Assembly (NCBI RefSeq): GCF_947492645.1
Contig: NZ_CANLMZ010000008.1
Span: forward strand, 248,001 to 312,000
Direction of reading: 5' to 3'
DNA length: 64,000 bases
Source: an uncultured Pontibacter sp.
GTDB taxonomy: Bacteria > Bacteroidota > Bacteroidia > Cytophagales > Hymenobacteraceae
Shown here: piece by piece, positions 25,614 through 33,937 of the stretch
How positions within the stretch are numbered: the stretch's first letter is position 1
Layout: every line of letters begins with the position of its first letter
Program-made: the position numbers and the translations under genes
Notes under the pieces: model-generated
The model's input: only the letters and a program-made list of their open reading frames with translations
Told to the model about the DNA's origin: nothing
The model's database searches: none

Positions 25614-27035
25614 ATGAAAAAAAAGCTAAAGTTTACATTTGCCATACTTTTTACGGCGCTGCAGGCTGTTGTAGCGCAGCAGCAGGAGCTAAAGTTTGCA
25701 GCAGCTGATGTAAAGGCTGATGTAGCCTACCTATACAAAACCCTGGAAAACGCGCATTATAATTTGTTTGCGTATGTTAGCAAGAATAAGTATGACAAGG
25801 CGTATGCAGCTATTCAAAAATCCATCGGGACAGACTCTTTAAGCTTGTTAGAGACTACTAAGCTTTTCCAGAAGTTTACAGCCGTTGGCAATGTGGGGCA
25901 TTGCGAAGTAGACTTTCCAGCTCAACCCTATATTGCATATGCCCAAAACGGAGGGACAGTTTTTCCGCTAGAGCTGGCTTTCGAGAACAACCACGCTTAT
26001 GTGCGTAAAAACTATGCAGCAAACGCAAATATTACTGTCGGAGATCAGGTTATAAGTATAGACAAAACACCGATTAAAAGTATACAGGAAGCTATACACC
26101 CCTTTCTTTCGGCAGAGCGCACATATTTTAAAAATGCGAAACTTGAGTTCTGGTCTTTCCCGAGGTTATACTGGTCTGTATTAGGAGCAAAAGAGACTTT
26201 TGCGGTTAAAGTAAAAACGAAAGAAGGAAAGCAGGCAACTTATACTTTGCAGGCCATCCCGGTAATGGATTACGAGACAAAGCGTGGCGGTGAGATATTG
26301 AACAATGCACGTGTTTTTAAGCACATAAATGCTGTGGCTTATATCAATCCCGGCCCTTTCAGTTCTTCGGAAGCAGACGGTGAAGAGAGGTTTAAAGCCT
26401 TTGTAGATGCTGCCTTCACAGACATAAACACAAAGAACACTCAAAACCTGGTTGTAGATTTAAGAAACAACTCCGGCGGCCACAATGCCTATAGTGATTA
26501 CCTGATCTCATACTTTGCAGATAAGCCCTTTAGGTGGTTTTCGAAGTTTGAGCTAAAGACAAGCGAAGTGCTGAAGGAACATACTAAGAAAAATGCCACC
26601 GAAATGGACGCCTACACTACAGCCATACTTAACCACGAAAACGGCGAAGTTTTTGCCTACGACCAACCCATTCAAAACCCGGTTGCTGAGGCCAAACGCT
26701 TTAAAGGAAAAGTATACGTATTAGTAAACCGCCAGACCTACTCCATGGCAGCCGTTAGCGCAGCACTCGTGCAGGATTATGGCTTTGCCACAATAGTAGG
26801 AGAAGAAACAGGAGATGTGCCCACCTTGTATGCCTCACAGTTCTCGTTTAATTTACCTAAAACAGGCATCATGGTAAAGGTGCCCAAAGGCTACATCGTA
26901 CGGCCCAACGGAAATGAAAAGTTAGCCGGTGTTGTACCTGACCACGTTGTAAAAGATCACCTGCTTGATGAGGAGGACGAGATACTAAACTACACGCTAC
27001 AGACCTTACTGAACTCAGCTACTCAAAAGCCTTAA
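25614..27035 (+). CDS. Secreted S41 family peptidase
   Basis: 473 aa from ATG 25614, which starts a clean signal peptide (MKKKLKFTFAILF...VVAQ); the frame upstream to 25491 is not signal-like. Residues 30-110 are a helical prodomain-like region, then a PDZ-like part (ITVGDQVISIDKTPI). The C-terminal protease domain has VDLRNNSGG, and NRQTYSMAAVSAAL with the nucleophile Ser, then GEETGD. That is the tail-specific/interphotoreceptor retinoid-binding type. It is exported to periplasm or outside. Substrate unknown. Confidence 0.9.
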   Translation: MKKKLKFTFAILFTALQAVVAQQQELKFAAADVKADVAYLYKTLENAHYNLFAYVSKNKYDKAYAAIQKSIGTDSLSLLETTKLFQKFTAVGNVGHCEVDFPAQPYIAYAQNGGTVFPLELAFENNHAYVRKNYAANANITVGDQVISIDKTPIKSIQEAIHPFLSAERTYFKNAKLEFWSFPRLYWSVLGAKETFAVKVKTKEGKQATYTLQAIPVMDYETKRGGEILNNARVFKHINAVAYINPGPFSSSEADGEERFKAFVDAAFTDINTKNTQNLVVDLRNNSGGHNAYSDYLISYFADKPFRWFSKFELKTSEVLKEHTKKNATEMDAYTTAILNHENGEVFAYDQPIQNPVAEAKRFKGKVYVLVNRQTYSMAAVSAALVQDYGFATIVGEETGDVPTLYASQFSFNLPKTGIMVKVPKGYIVRPNGNEKLAGVVPDHVVKDHLLDEEDEILNYTLQTLLNSATQKP

Positions 27036-27046
27036 CTTAGCCCTGC

Positions 27047-28102
27047 TTACCTTGTCAGCCCCAGTAGCTGCCGCACAAGATCAGACTCCAACCGTGTTTC
27101 AGGGTACTGTTGCAGCACATCAATGAGGCTGGTTAGCAAGTATGGGTTATCGGCTATGTTAGAAAAACACGCCACTAGTAGCTGACTTTCCGGTACACGT
27201 ATTACCAGGTTACTAAAGCCACAGGTGCTGCCGGTGTGGTAAAACTCATGGCTGCCGTTGCTGCGATTGGCGTAGAACCACCCCATGCCATACCGCCATC
27301 CTGGGTTGTTCCCGATGGTGGTGCTTATATTTTCTAAAGTAGCGTCAAGTTTAAAGGCATCGTTGGTTAGCAGCGCCTCGTGCCACTTCAGGTAATCGTG
27401 TACCGAAGTATAAATACAGCCATCGCCTTTGGTGGCGCTGCAGGCGCTTTGGTCAGATAGAATTACTTCTCCTGCTGCGTTGCGAGCGTAGCCTATGGCA
27501 CGGTTTGGTATACGTTTGCCAGCTTCGTACAGCACCGTATTGGCCATATCCAGCGGTTCAAAAATATACTTTTGCAGAAACTCTGCATAAGGCATGCCCG
27601 ACACCTTTTCGACAAGCAAAGCTAACAGCACATAGCCTGTATTACTGTAGCGATATTGCGAGCCCGGCTTAAAGTATAATCTTGGTTGCGCTGCTGTAAT
27701 CCTTAGCACTTCACTCTCCTTTACCTGCTCCTGCCTGTCATCCTCAACAAACTCCTCAAAGTCTGGCAGCCCGGAAGTATGGCAGATAAGATGATTTATA
27801 CTTATATCGCCGCCGAAATGAATTAACGCTGGAAAATAACCGTACAATTTGTCTTCGTAGGTTAACAAGCCCTGCTGCTGTAGCAGCTGCACACACATGG
27901 CTGTAAATTGCTTGGATACAGAGGCCAATCTAAAGTTAGTGGCAGGCGTTATACTTTCGGATGTGCCTAAATTTGCGCAGCCATAGCCTTTTTCAAAAAG
28001 TAACTCTCCACCCAAAGATAAAAGCAAGGCAGCTCCGGGTCGGCCTTTCCTGTAAGTTGCCTGCATCAGGTTATCGAGTGCGTTGTGTAGCGATATGGGC
28101 AT
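27047..28102 (-). CDS. Beta-lactamase-family serine hydrolase (class C fold)
   Basis: 351 aa. Motifs: SVSK (S61 nucleophile, K64), YSN in YRYSNTGY (about 147-149), and HTG in YHTGSTCGFS in place of KTG. These define the beta-lactamase/DD-peptidase/esterase superfamily. No signal peptide is visible, so a cytoplasmic peptidase or esterase is more likely than drug resistance. It ends 12 nt from the S41 gene, convergent with it. The 389 nt upstream (28103-28491) show only the tRNA terminator. Confidence 0.88.
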   Translation of the reverse strand: MPISLHNALDNLMQATYRKGRPGAALLLSLGGELLFEKGYGCANLGTSESITPATNFRLASVSKQFTAMCVQLLQQQGLLTYEDKLYGYFPALIHFGGDISINHLICHTSGLPDFEEFVEDDRQEQVKESEVLRITAAQPRLYFKPGSQYRYSNTGYVLLALLVEKVSGMPYAEFLQKYIFEPLDMANTVLYEAGKRIPNRAIGYARNAAGEVILSDQSACSATKGDGCIYTSVHDYLKWHEALLTNDAFKLDATLENISTTIGNNPGWRYGMGWFYANRSNGSHEFYHTGSTCGFSNLVIRVPESQLLVACFSNIADNPYLLTSLIDVLQQYPETRLESDLVRQLLGLTR

Positions 28103-28445
28103 TTGTATAGTTTTGGGCTGAAGATAAAGTATAGTTCTGAAAGTATAAACCTGGATCTCCTGCCTTTGCCGCAGGCAAACAAAGTAAAGCGTGTTTCAAA
28201 CAGCTGCAATTTGATGGCCGACAAAAGTGTTGCCAATCGTAAAAGGCACTATAAACCTTAGTTGTGAATTAGGTAGGTTAAAGCTTAAACCACTAAAGGC
28301 TTCAACGTAGCAATTTTAAAGAAAAAACCTGAATGCATACTTCCTTTTCACCTCCAATACATCAACGGCGCTGCTTTATTGGCGGTTAAATGATACAGGT
28401 TATCTAAGAGGCAAAGGCAAATTCACACTCTGATTAGGTGCAAAT

Positions 28446-28482
28446 AAAAAAAGCCACTTAACGATTTTACTCGTAAGTGGCT
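28446..28482 (-). terminator. Terminator of the tRNA gene
   Basis: Stem AGCCACTTA (28452-28460) with TAAGTGGCT (28474-28482), extended by CGA/TCG. On the minus strand it ends in seven T. It lies about 10 nt after the tRNA 3' end. Confidence 0.85.
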
Positions 28483-28491
28483 GATTTTTAG

Positions 28492-28565
28492 TGGGCCCAC
28501 CTGGAATCGAACCAGGCACCTACTGATTATGAGTCAGTTGCTCTAACCGAATGAGCTATAGGCCC
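28492..28565 (-). tRNA. tRNA with CAU anticodon (Ile2 or elongator Met)
   Basis: 74 nt on the minus strand. Acceptor stem GGGCCUA pairs with UGGGCCC plus discriminator A. The D-arm has AGCUCAUUCGGUUAGAGC, the anticodon arm ACUGA-CUCAUAA-UCAGU, and the T-arm has GGUUCGAUUCC. CCA is not encoded. A CAU anticodon with this body is read either as elongator Met or as Ile2 (lysidine-modified by TilS); sequence alone does not settle it. It is divergent from the HAD gene. Confidence 0.95.
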
Positions 28566-28657
28566 GTTCCCTTTCTTTAGAAGTGCTTTCTTTGATTTGG
28601 GAGTGCAATTTTACATATTTGTATTCAATATATCAAATACTAATCAAATATTTTTTC

Positions 28658-29293
28658 GTGGAGCTTACAAATATCAAGAATATCATCTTCGACCTGGGCG
28701 GAGTTATCATCAACATAGATTATAAAAAGAGCATAGATGAGCTGCAGAAACTCTGTAAAGATGATTGCCAGGTGCAGTACAGCCAAAAAGAACAGTCGCA
28801 CCTTTTCGACCTGTTCGAGACCGGCGAAAGCTCTCCTGAAGATTTCAGGAACAACCTGCGTGAAACCTACCAGATGCGCGATGTAACTGATGAGCAGATA
28901 GACCAGGCCTGGAACGCCATGCTGCTGGATATACCACAGGAACGTATTGACCTGCTGCGTGAGTTAAGTAAAAAATACCGCATTTTCCTGCTAAGCAACA
29001 CCAACGCCATCCACTTAGAGGCCTTTAATCAAATAGTGGCGCACAGTTTCTCCATACCTAGCCTGGATTCGCTTTTTGAAGAAGCATACTACTCGCACCT
29101 GGTAGGCAAGCGTAAACCTGATGCCGCCATTTTTGAAATGATATTGAACAGCCATAACCTGGCTAAAGACGAAACGCTCTTTATAGACGATAGCATACAA
29201 CACATCGAAAGCGCCAGAGCAGTAGGTATACAAACGCTGCACCTGCAGCCGCCGCTTACCATAAACGAGTTCTTTGCAAATGAGGCAATTTAG
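28658..29293 (+). CDS. HAD-IA family phosphatase (YihX-like)
   Basis: 211 aa from GTG 28658, giving MELTNIKNIIFDLGG. The frame runs open to 28583, but the extra residues are hydrophobic noise beside the tRNA. HAD motif I is FDLGGV, with nucleophile D12. The usual second Asp is Gly, as in several HAD-IA members such as YihX. Motif II is FLLSNTN, motif III is KRKPDAAIF, and motif IV is FIDDS. A sugar-phosphate phosphatase is likely. The last 14 nt overlap the start of the site-2 protease gene, so the two are translationally coupled. Confidence 0.88.
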   Translation: MELTNIKNIIFDLGGVIINIDYKKSIDELQKLCKDDCQVQYSQKEQSHLFDLFETGESSPEDFRNNLRETYQMRDVTDEQIDQAWNAMLLDIPQERIDLLRELSKKYRIFLLSNTNAIHLEAFNQIVAHSFSIPSLDSLFEEAYYSHLVGKRKPDAAIFEMILNSHNLAKDETLFIDDSIQHIESARAVGIQTLHLQPPLTINEFFANEAI

Positions 29294-30569
29294 CAAGGGG
29301 CAAACGTATGGCCTGCACCTGCTGCTTTTTTGTTTAACGCTGGTAACCACAACCCTTGCCGGTACCGAGTGGACATTTGGCAAGCTGTTTTTTGTAGGCA
29401 GAGAGGGCTTTACCTGGACGGGAAGTATAAGCTGGGACGAGTTTTTGGCCGGTTTATACTTTTCGCTGCCGTTCCTGGGGGTGCTTACGGTGCATGAGTT
29501 CGGGCATTACTTTACTGCAAAGTACTACCGCACCAACGTTACCCTGCCTTACTACATACCGCTTTGGTTTGGCATAACCTCCTCTATCGGTACGATGGGG
29601 GCGTTTATCCGCATCAAGAGCCGTATTCTGTCTCGGCAGCAGTTTTTTGACATTGGCATTGCCGGGCCGCTGGCTGGTTTTGTAGTGGCTATACCTTTGC
29701 TGCTTTATGCCTTTACCCACCTGCCAGAGCCGGAGTATATTTTTACCATACACCCGGAATACAGGCAGTTTGGTTTAGACTATGCGCAATATGCCTATCA
29801 GGATGGATTCGGTAGCCTGGCTTTGGGCAAGAACCTGCTATTTGTGTTGTTGGAGCGCTATGTGGCAGATCCTGCGCTGGTGCCTAACCAATATGAGATG
29901 ATGCACTACCCGCTGCTGTTTGCGGGCTTTTTAGCCTTGTTCTTTACAGCGCTTAACCTGCTGCCTATCGGTCAGCTGGATGGCGGCCACGTGTTGTATG
30001 GTTTAATCGGGTACAAGCGATTTAACAGGCTCTCTCCTATCTTCTTCAGCTTATTCATACTTTATGCAGGGCTTGGGGTAATCTCGCCGTACCATGCGCC
30101 GCTATGGGCCGAAGACTTATTGGTTATTTTAGCGCCGTTCGCTTACTGGGCATTCTGGAGAATACTGGATAACAGGCAACATGCGCTGGCTGCCACCATG
30201 GGTATGCTGCTGCTGCAGTACAGCATTGCAGGCTTGCTACCAGCTATTGAAGCTTATGTATGGATGTGGCCGTTTTACTTGCTGTACCTTGTTTTTGTAC
30301 TGCAGCCAGCTACGCCGCACATCAAGTACAGCTTATACTTGGCAGGCATAATTGTAGCGGCACAGGTGCTTGTTGTCTTCTTCTTCCCGGCAGCTGATGG
30401 GTATGGCGGCTGGCTTGTATTTGGCCTGTTGCTTTCCAGGGTTATGGGCTTGTTCCACCCTTCCAGCGTTATCGAAACACCCTTAACACCAGCAAGACGT
30501 GTGCTAGGTATACTTGCCTTCGTAATCTTTATACTTTGCTTCAGCCCCTCTCCTTTTATAGTGGAGTAA
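29280..30569 (+). CDS. Site-2 protease family (M50) membrane metalloprotease
   Basis: 429 aa from ATG 29280, with about ten membrane segments. The zinc site HEFGH (H72, E73, H76) lies in a helix, and the third ligand is in LDGGH (D234). Together these are the M50 intramembrane protease core. It has no PDZ domain, unlike RseP, and the C-terminal half is an extra set of helices. Such proteases cut membrane-bound regulators; the substrate is unknown. It overlaps the HAD gene by 14 nt and ends at a strong bidirectional terminator. Confidence 0.88.
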   Translation: MRQFSKGQTYGLHLLLFCLTLVTTTLAGTEWTFGKLFFVGREGFTWTGSISWDEFLAGLYFSLPFLGVLTVHEFGHYFTAKYYRTNVTLPYYIPLWFGITSSIGTMGAFIRIKSRILSRQQFFDIGIAGPLAGFVVAIPLLLYAFTHLPEPEYIFTIHPEYRQFGLDYAQYAYQDGFGSLALGKNLLFVLLERYVADPALVPNQYEMMHYPLLFAGFLALFFTALNLLPIGQLDGGHVLYGLIGYKRFNRLSPIFFSLFILYAGLGVISPYHAPLWAEDLLVILAPFAYWAFWRILDNRQHALAATMGMLLLQYSIAGLLPAIEAYVWMWPFYLLYLVFVLQPATPHIKYSLYLAGIIVAAQVLVVFFFPAADGYGGWLVFGLLLSRVMGLFHPSSVIETPLTPARRVLGILAFVIFILCFSPSPFIVE

Positions 30570-30590
30570 GCTGAGGCTATCACAAAGTAC

Positions 30591-30645
30591 TACTATCAAA
30601 AATGGCCGCAGCACAAGTATAGTGCTGCGGCCATTTTTGATAGTA
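30591..30645. terminator. Bidirectional terminator, 24-bp perfect stem with AAGTATA loop
   Basis: Arms 30591-30614 and 30622-30645 are exact complements. The 7-nt loop is itself the word AAGTATA. It separates the convergent M50 and rhodanese genes. Confidence 0.92.
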
Positions 30646-30655
30646 TATTCAGCTT

Positions 30656-30961
30656 TTAACCATTATAAGCTGTTATTCCACCTAACAGGTTACGCACATT
30701 ATTAAAGCCCTGCTGCTTCATAAATGCCTTTGCCGTAGATGACCTGGCTCCTGATTTGCAATGCACAATCACCTCCTGGTCTTTCAGTTCCTCCAGGTCT
30801 TCGAGCTGTTGCGGCAGCGCCCCAAGCGGGATATTTTTGGCACCGGCAATATTTGTTTCCTGGTGCTCCCAGTCTTCTCTAACGTCTATTATAACCGGCG
30901 TTTCTCCTTTTGCAAGACGCTCTTTTAGTTCTTCTACTGTAATGTCAGATGATGTGATCAT
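30656..30961 (-). CDS. Single-domain rhodanese-like protein
   Basis: 101 aa with one rhodanese domain: VIIDVREDWEH near 23-33, the active loop HCKSGARSS with Cys68, and C-terminal NLLGGITAYNG. It carries sulfur as a persulfide, probably in the cytoplasm (no signal peptide). It lies 3 nt after the stop of the upstream T9SS cargo gene on the same strand, so they may share a transcript despite unlike cellular locations. Confidence 0.93.
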   Translation of the reverse strand: MITSSDITVEELKERLAKGETPVIIDVREDWEHQETNIAGAKNIPLGALPQQLEDLEELKDQEVIVHCKSGARSSTAKAFMKQQGFNNVRNLLGGITAYNG

Positions 30962-30964
30962 GAT

Positions 30965-32764
30965 TTAGTTTAAGATTATTTTTTTCGTGATAATAGCTTT
31001 TCTGGTTTGTATACGAATAGTGTATAAGCCGGGACTCAGTTTACTAAGGTTCAATGGTTTGTTAGCGGCATACTTTTGCTGGTGCACCTGCTGGCTCGTT
31101 ATAGTATAAACTGTGAGGCTCTCATATTCTCCCTCAATAAAAATTTTGCCGTTGGCAGATGGGTTAGGAAATACTTTGATGCGCGCTGCCTCCAGTTCCT
31201 CCTCCAGGCCAAGGGCCTCTCCTACCAGCACAGGGCGCATCATCAGGGCACCTTGCAGCTGCGTATCTTCGGACCAGTTGTTTAAGGTAGTAAACAAAAA
31301 CCTGCGCCCTGTGGCAAGCTCATTCCTATCAAAACCTACATTAAGGAATAAATTACCCGGCTGCTGCCAACCAATGTAAAAAGCACCTGTTACCGGCACT
31401 AATTTGCTTAGCTGCACTTCATAAAATTCGTTTAAAGTATCGCTGTACTGCACCTGGAAACTCTGCTGGTGCAATGTTTCTCCCGGCAAGCCCTCGTTAT
31501 CGCTCCATACTTTAAACACAATGGAGGTATTAGCCAGATTTGTTCTTACTCTCGGAAAGTATATCCTGAAAGCTTCCAGTTGGTCGGGTTGGTTCAGATC
31601 GAAGCGTTGGGCTACCTGCGTGCTGCTGGAGCCTACAAAGCTAAAGCCAGCCTCTGCTGTACCATCGTCGTAAGCATAGTAATTCGCGAAAACGGTTTTG
31701 CGCTGTGTTGTATCATTGGCTCTTTCCAGTAAGTCAGGTTCGTTTGTGATAAGCCGGAAACCATGTTGTAAAGTAAATCCATTCTTATCCAACGTCAGGT
31801 TATCGATGCGTGGAGCACCGTTTATAGTATACTGGCGCGCATTGGCCGGTATCAATCCCTGGTTGCGCAGGAAAGTATCGGCAGCTGCTTCGTTCAATTT
31901 TTTGATATAGCCTCTCCAGCTGATGGCACCGGGCAAACTGCCAAGGTTATTTATGGTTGCGCTGACCTCTGTAGCCAACTCGCCCTGCATGTTCTGCATA
32001 AATTGCACAGCTGGCATTGCCGTATAGTTTTTCAGTAGCTTGCTTACACTTTGGCTGATGGCAATATCGCGGGTAGTGTTCTGCCCTTTGCGCCGGTTCT
32101 TGTCCAGCTGTATATAATCTACATTCCAGACATCTGCCAATCCATTTCGCAATCCTATACTTCTAAACCTGAACTGAAAATCATCGTGGAAGTACCGGGC
32201 CTCTCTTAAGCCGATGAAAACCTGCGTAAATTCAGAAACCTCTCCTGTTCCATTTTGTCGCCATACTTCCTGCCAGTTACCTGCCGCATCTTTAAACTCT
32301 GCCAGCAAATACACCAGCTCCGTTCTGTCAGGTATATCTCCCAGGCCACCCGATTGCCAGTAAAAACTCAGGTAAACAGAATCTGATGGAACAAGATTGC
32401 CTATAAGTATAGGCTGCGAGGTTAAAGTGTCTGATGCGCCCGCCCCCACAGAACCTGGTGCATAAGGCTGTCCATTAGCATTCAGTCCATCAAAAGAGGC
32501 TACGTTTTTAGTTATCGGCTCCTGCGCGTAGCGGTTGTTAATATATACTCCCCCATTTAGCCATTTGTTAGGATCTGGTGCAATGGCGGCTGTGGCAAAA
32601 TCATCGAAGAAAGGCAATGCTAGCGGAGCTGCTGTCTGGCGTAAGGCTACATGTATACTTTCTGGCTGGCGCTGCTCTTCAAGCAAGGGCATTAATACTG
32701 CTTGCGCCTGAGCAGCAGCATTACAACCAAGTATAAAAAGTATAAATGCCAGCGTTCTTTTCAT
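30965..32764 (-). CDS. T9SS type A sorting-domain secreted protein
   Basis: 599 aa. The signal peptide is residues 1-20 (ending AQA). The N-terminal region around 50-200 is jelly-roll/MAM-like (FDDFATAA, SDSVYLSFYWQSGGLGD). Further beta domains follow to about 510. The C-terminal 80 residues are the type A sorting signal (KVFPNPSANGKIFIEGE, then LSPGLYTIRI and KKIILN). The type IX system should export it across the outer membrane and anchor it or release it. No catalytic motif is seen. It heads the unit with the rhodanese gene. Confidence 0.88.
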   Translation of the reverse strand: MKRTLAFILFILGCNAAAQAQAVLMPLLEEQRQPESIHVALRQTAAPLALPFFDDFATAAIAPDPNKWLNGGVYINNRYAQEPITKNVASFDGLNANGQPYAPGSVGAGASDTLTSQPILIGNLVPSDSVYLSFYWQSGGLGDIPDRTELVYLLAEFKDAAGNWQEVWRQNGTGEVSEFTQVFIGLREARYFHDDFQFRFRSIGLRNGLADVWNVDYIQLDKNRRKGQNTTRDIAISQSVSKLLKNYTAMPAVQFMQNMQGELATEVSATINNLGSLPGAISWRGYIKKLNEAAADTFLRNQGLIPANARQYTINGAPRIDNLTLDKNGFTLQHGFRLITNEPDLLERANDTTQRKTVFANYYAYDDGTAEAGFSFVGSSSTQVAQRFDLNQPDQLEAFRIYFPRVRTNLANTSIVFKVWSDNEGLPGETLHQQSFQVQYSDTLNEFYEVQLSKLVPVTGAFYIGWQQPGNLFLNVGFDRNELATGRRFLFTTLNNWSEDTQLQGALMMRPVLVGEALGLEEELEAARIKVFPNPSANGKIFIEGEYESLTVYTITSQQVHQQKYAANKPLNLSKLSPGLYTIRIQTRKAIITKKIILN

Positions 32765-33021
32765 AATTCAGGTGTATCGTCAGGTACGTTGTGTGGCGAT
32801 TAAAACGTTAAAATAAGCAAAGCCTACGACATTTGAGCACTTTACTATACTTAGTTATACTTTGTTTTAGAGAGAATGGCCTTTGATACTAAAGCAGACT
32901 TTAGGATAACGCAGGTATATTTTGTGCTAGTAACGGCTGTTTGTCTTTTCAATGTCCCTGTCACCATAAAAAACCGCCATACTTATCTTTTTATAATTAT
33001 AGGAGAAGCAATAAAGACACA

Positions 33022-33057
33022 AAAAAGCGCCTGCACATTACTGCACAGGCGCTTTTT
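33022..33057. terminator. Terminator of the ddl-PASTA operon
   Basis: 12-bp stem AAAAAGCGCCTG (33022-33033) with CAGGCGCTTTTT (33046-33057). It works in both orientations and lies 20 nt past the PASTA stop. The rest of the gap 32765-33021 holds no supported gene. Confidence 0.85.
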
Positions 33058-33076
33058 AAATGATATTTAGAGTGTC

Positions 33077-33853
33077 TTATTCTATACCCTGGATAGGCTC
33101 TGTACCGGCTACCCAAAGGTCAACTAATTCGCCTACGCGTATCGTGGCGCCTATCTCAGCAAATGGACGCTGCTTTACAACAGTACCATCTGGTTCTTCG
33201 CTGCCAGGCACATAAATAATGTTCCCGATTTGCAGCCCCTGCCCTACCAGCATCACCGAAGCCTCATCAACAGGCATACCCACTACAGTTGGCATCTCAA
33301 ACTCTGAGTTACCCAAGCCATCGCCTACATGCAGGTCAATTACAGAACCTTTCGGAATCAAATCGCCGGGCTTCACTTCTTTGCCCTTAACAAACTGCTT
33401 CAGGATTGCGCCCTGCTGCAAATCCGGCACATAAGTCAGCTGGCCTTTCTTCAGGTCATAGCTTTTAAGTATAAGCTCCGCATTTTTCACCGAACCATCA
33501 ATCAGCTTTGGCATCTTGATCATCGGCGGATTTTTCATGTTCACCGAGATATAGATTTTTCGGTTTTCCTTCACCTTAGCTCCTGGTGCGGGGTCCTGCG
33601 TCAGTATCTGGAAGGGCTTCAGGTCTGGCTTGTACGTAGAATCATTGATGTAAAAGCGCAGGTTCTGGTCTTCCAGCAGTTGCTCGGCATCGGCTAGCTG
33701 CATTCCCTCTATCTTAGGCACAGAAATACTCTCGCCGTGGTTAGTGGTAGATGGCAGGTAAACGTAAAAAAAGCCAAACACAAGCGCCACAACAATGACT
33801 GCCATAATGGCCAGATGTTTTAGAACATCTACAAATGAATTTGTTTTAAACAT
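33077..33853 (-). CDS. PASTA-domain membrane protein
   Basis: 258 aa. One N-terminal membrane helix (about 12-32) is followed by three PASTA repeats in the periplasm: about 40-108 (SVPKIEGMQLADAEQLLED), 110-180 (IKMPKLIDGSVKNAELILK) and 185-252 (EMPTVVGMPVDEASVMLVG). PASTA domains bind peptidoglycan fragments or partner proteins. In Firmicutes they sit on PknB or PBP2x, but here no kinase is attached. It lies 84 nt downstream of ddl on the same strand. The Ddl-PASTA neighbourhood recurs in Bacteroidota and supports a cell-wall role. Confidence 0.93.
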   Translation of the reverse strand: MFKTNSFVDVLKHLAIMAVIVVALVFGFFYVYLPSTTNHGESISVPKIEGMQLADAEQLLEDQNLRFYINDSTYKPDLKPFQILTQDPAPGAKVKENRKIYISVNMKNPPMIKMPKLIDGSVKNAELILKSYDLKKGQLTYVPDLQQGAILKQFVKGKEVKPGDLIPKGSVIDLHVGDGLGNSEFEMPTVVGMPVDEASVMLVGQGLQIGNIIYVPGSEEPDGTVVKQRPFAEIGATIRVGELVDLWVAGTEPIQGIE

Positions 33854-33937
33854 GGGTTTTAATTAGATGAAAGACGTTAGCAAAAGGCATAAAACTTTTA
33901 CGCTACTTTTCTCGGCTTTCAAAACTCTTTAACTCAA

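Noticed and set aside
27047..28102. Acquired beta-lactamase resistance
   Set aside because: The protein lacks a signal peptide and has HTG instead of KTG; it fits the wider serine hydrolase family better.
32876..33070. 64-aa plus-strand frame after the T9SS protein
   Set aside because: It runs through the terminator hairpin at 33022-33057 and has no family resemblance.
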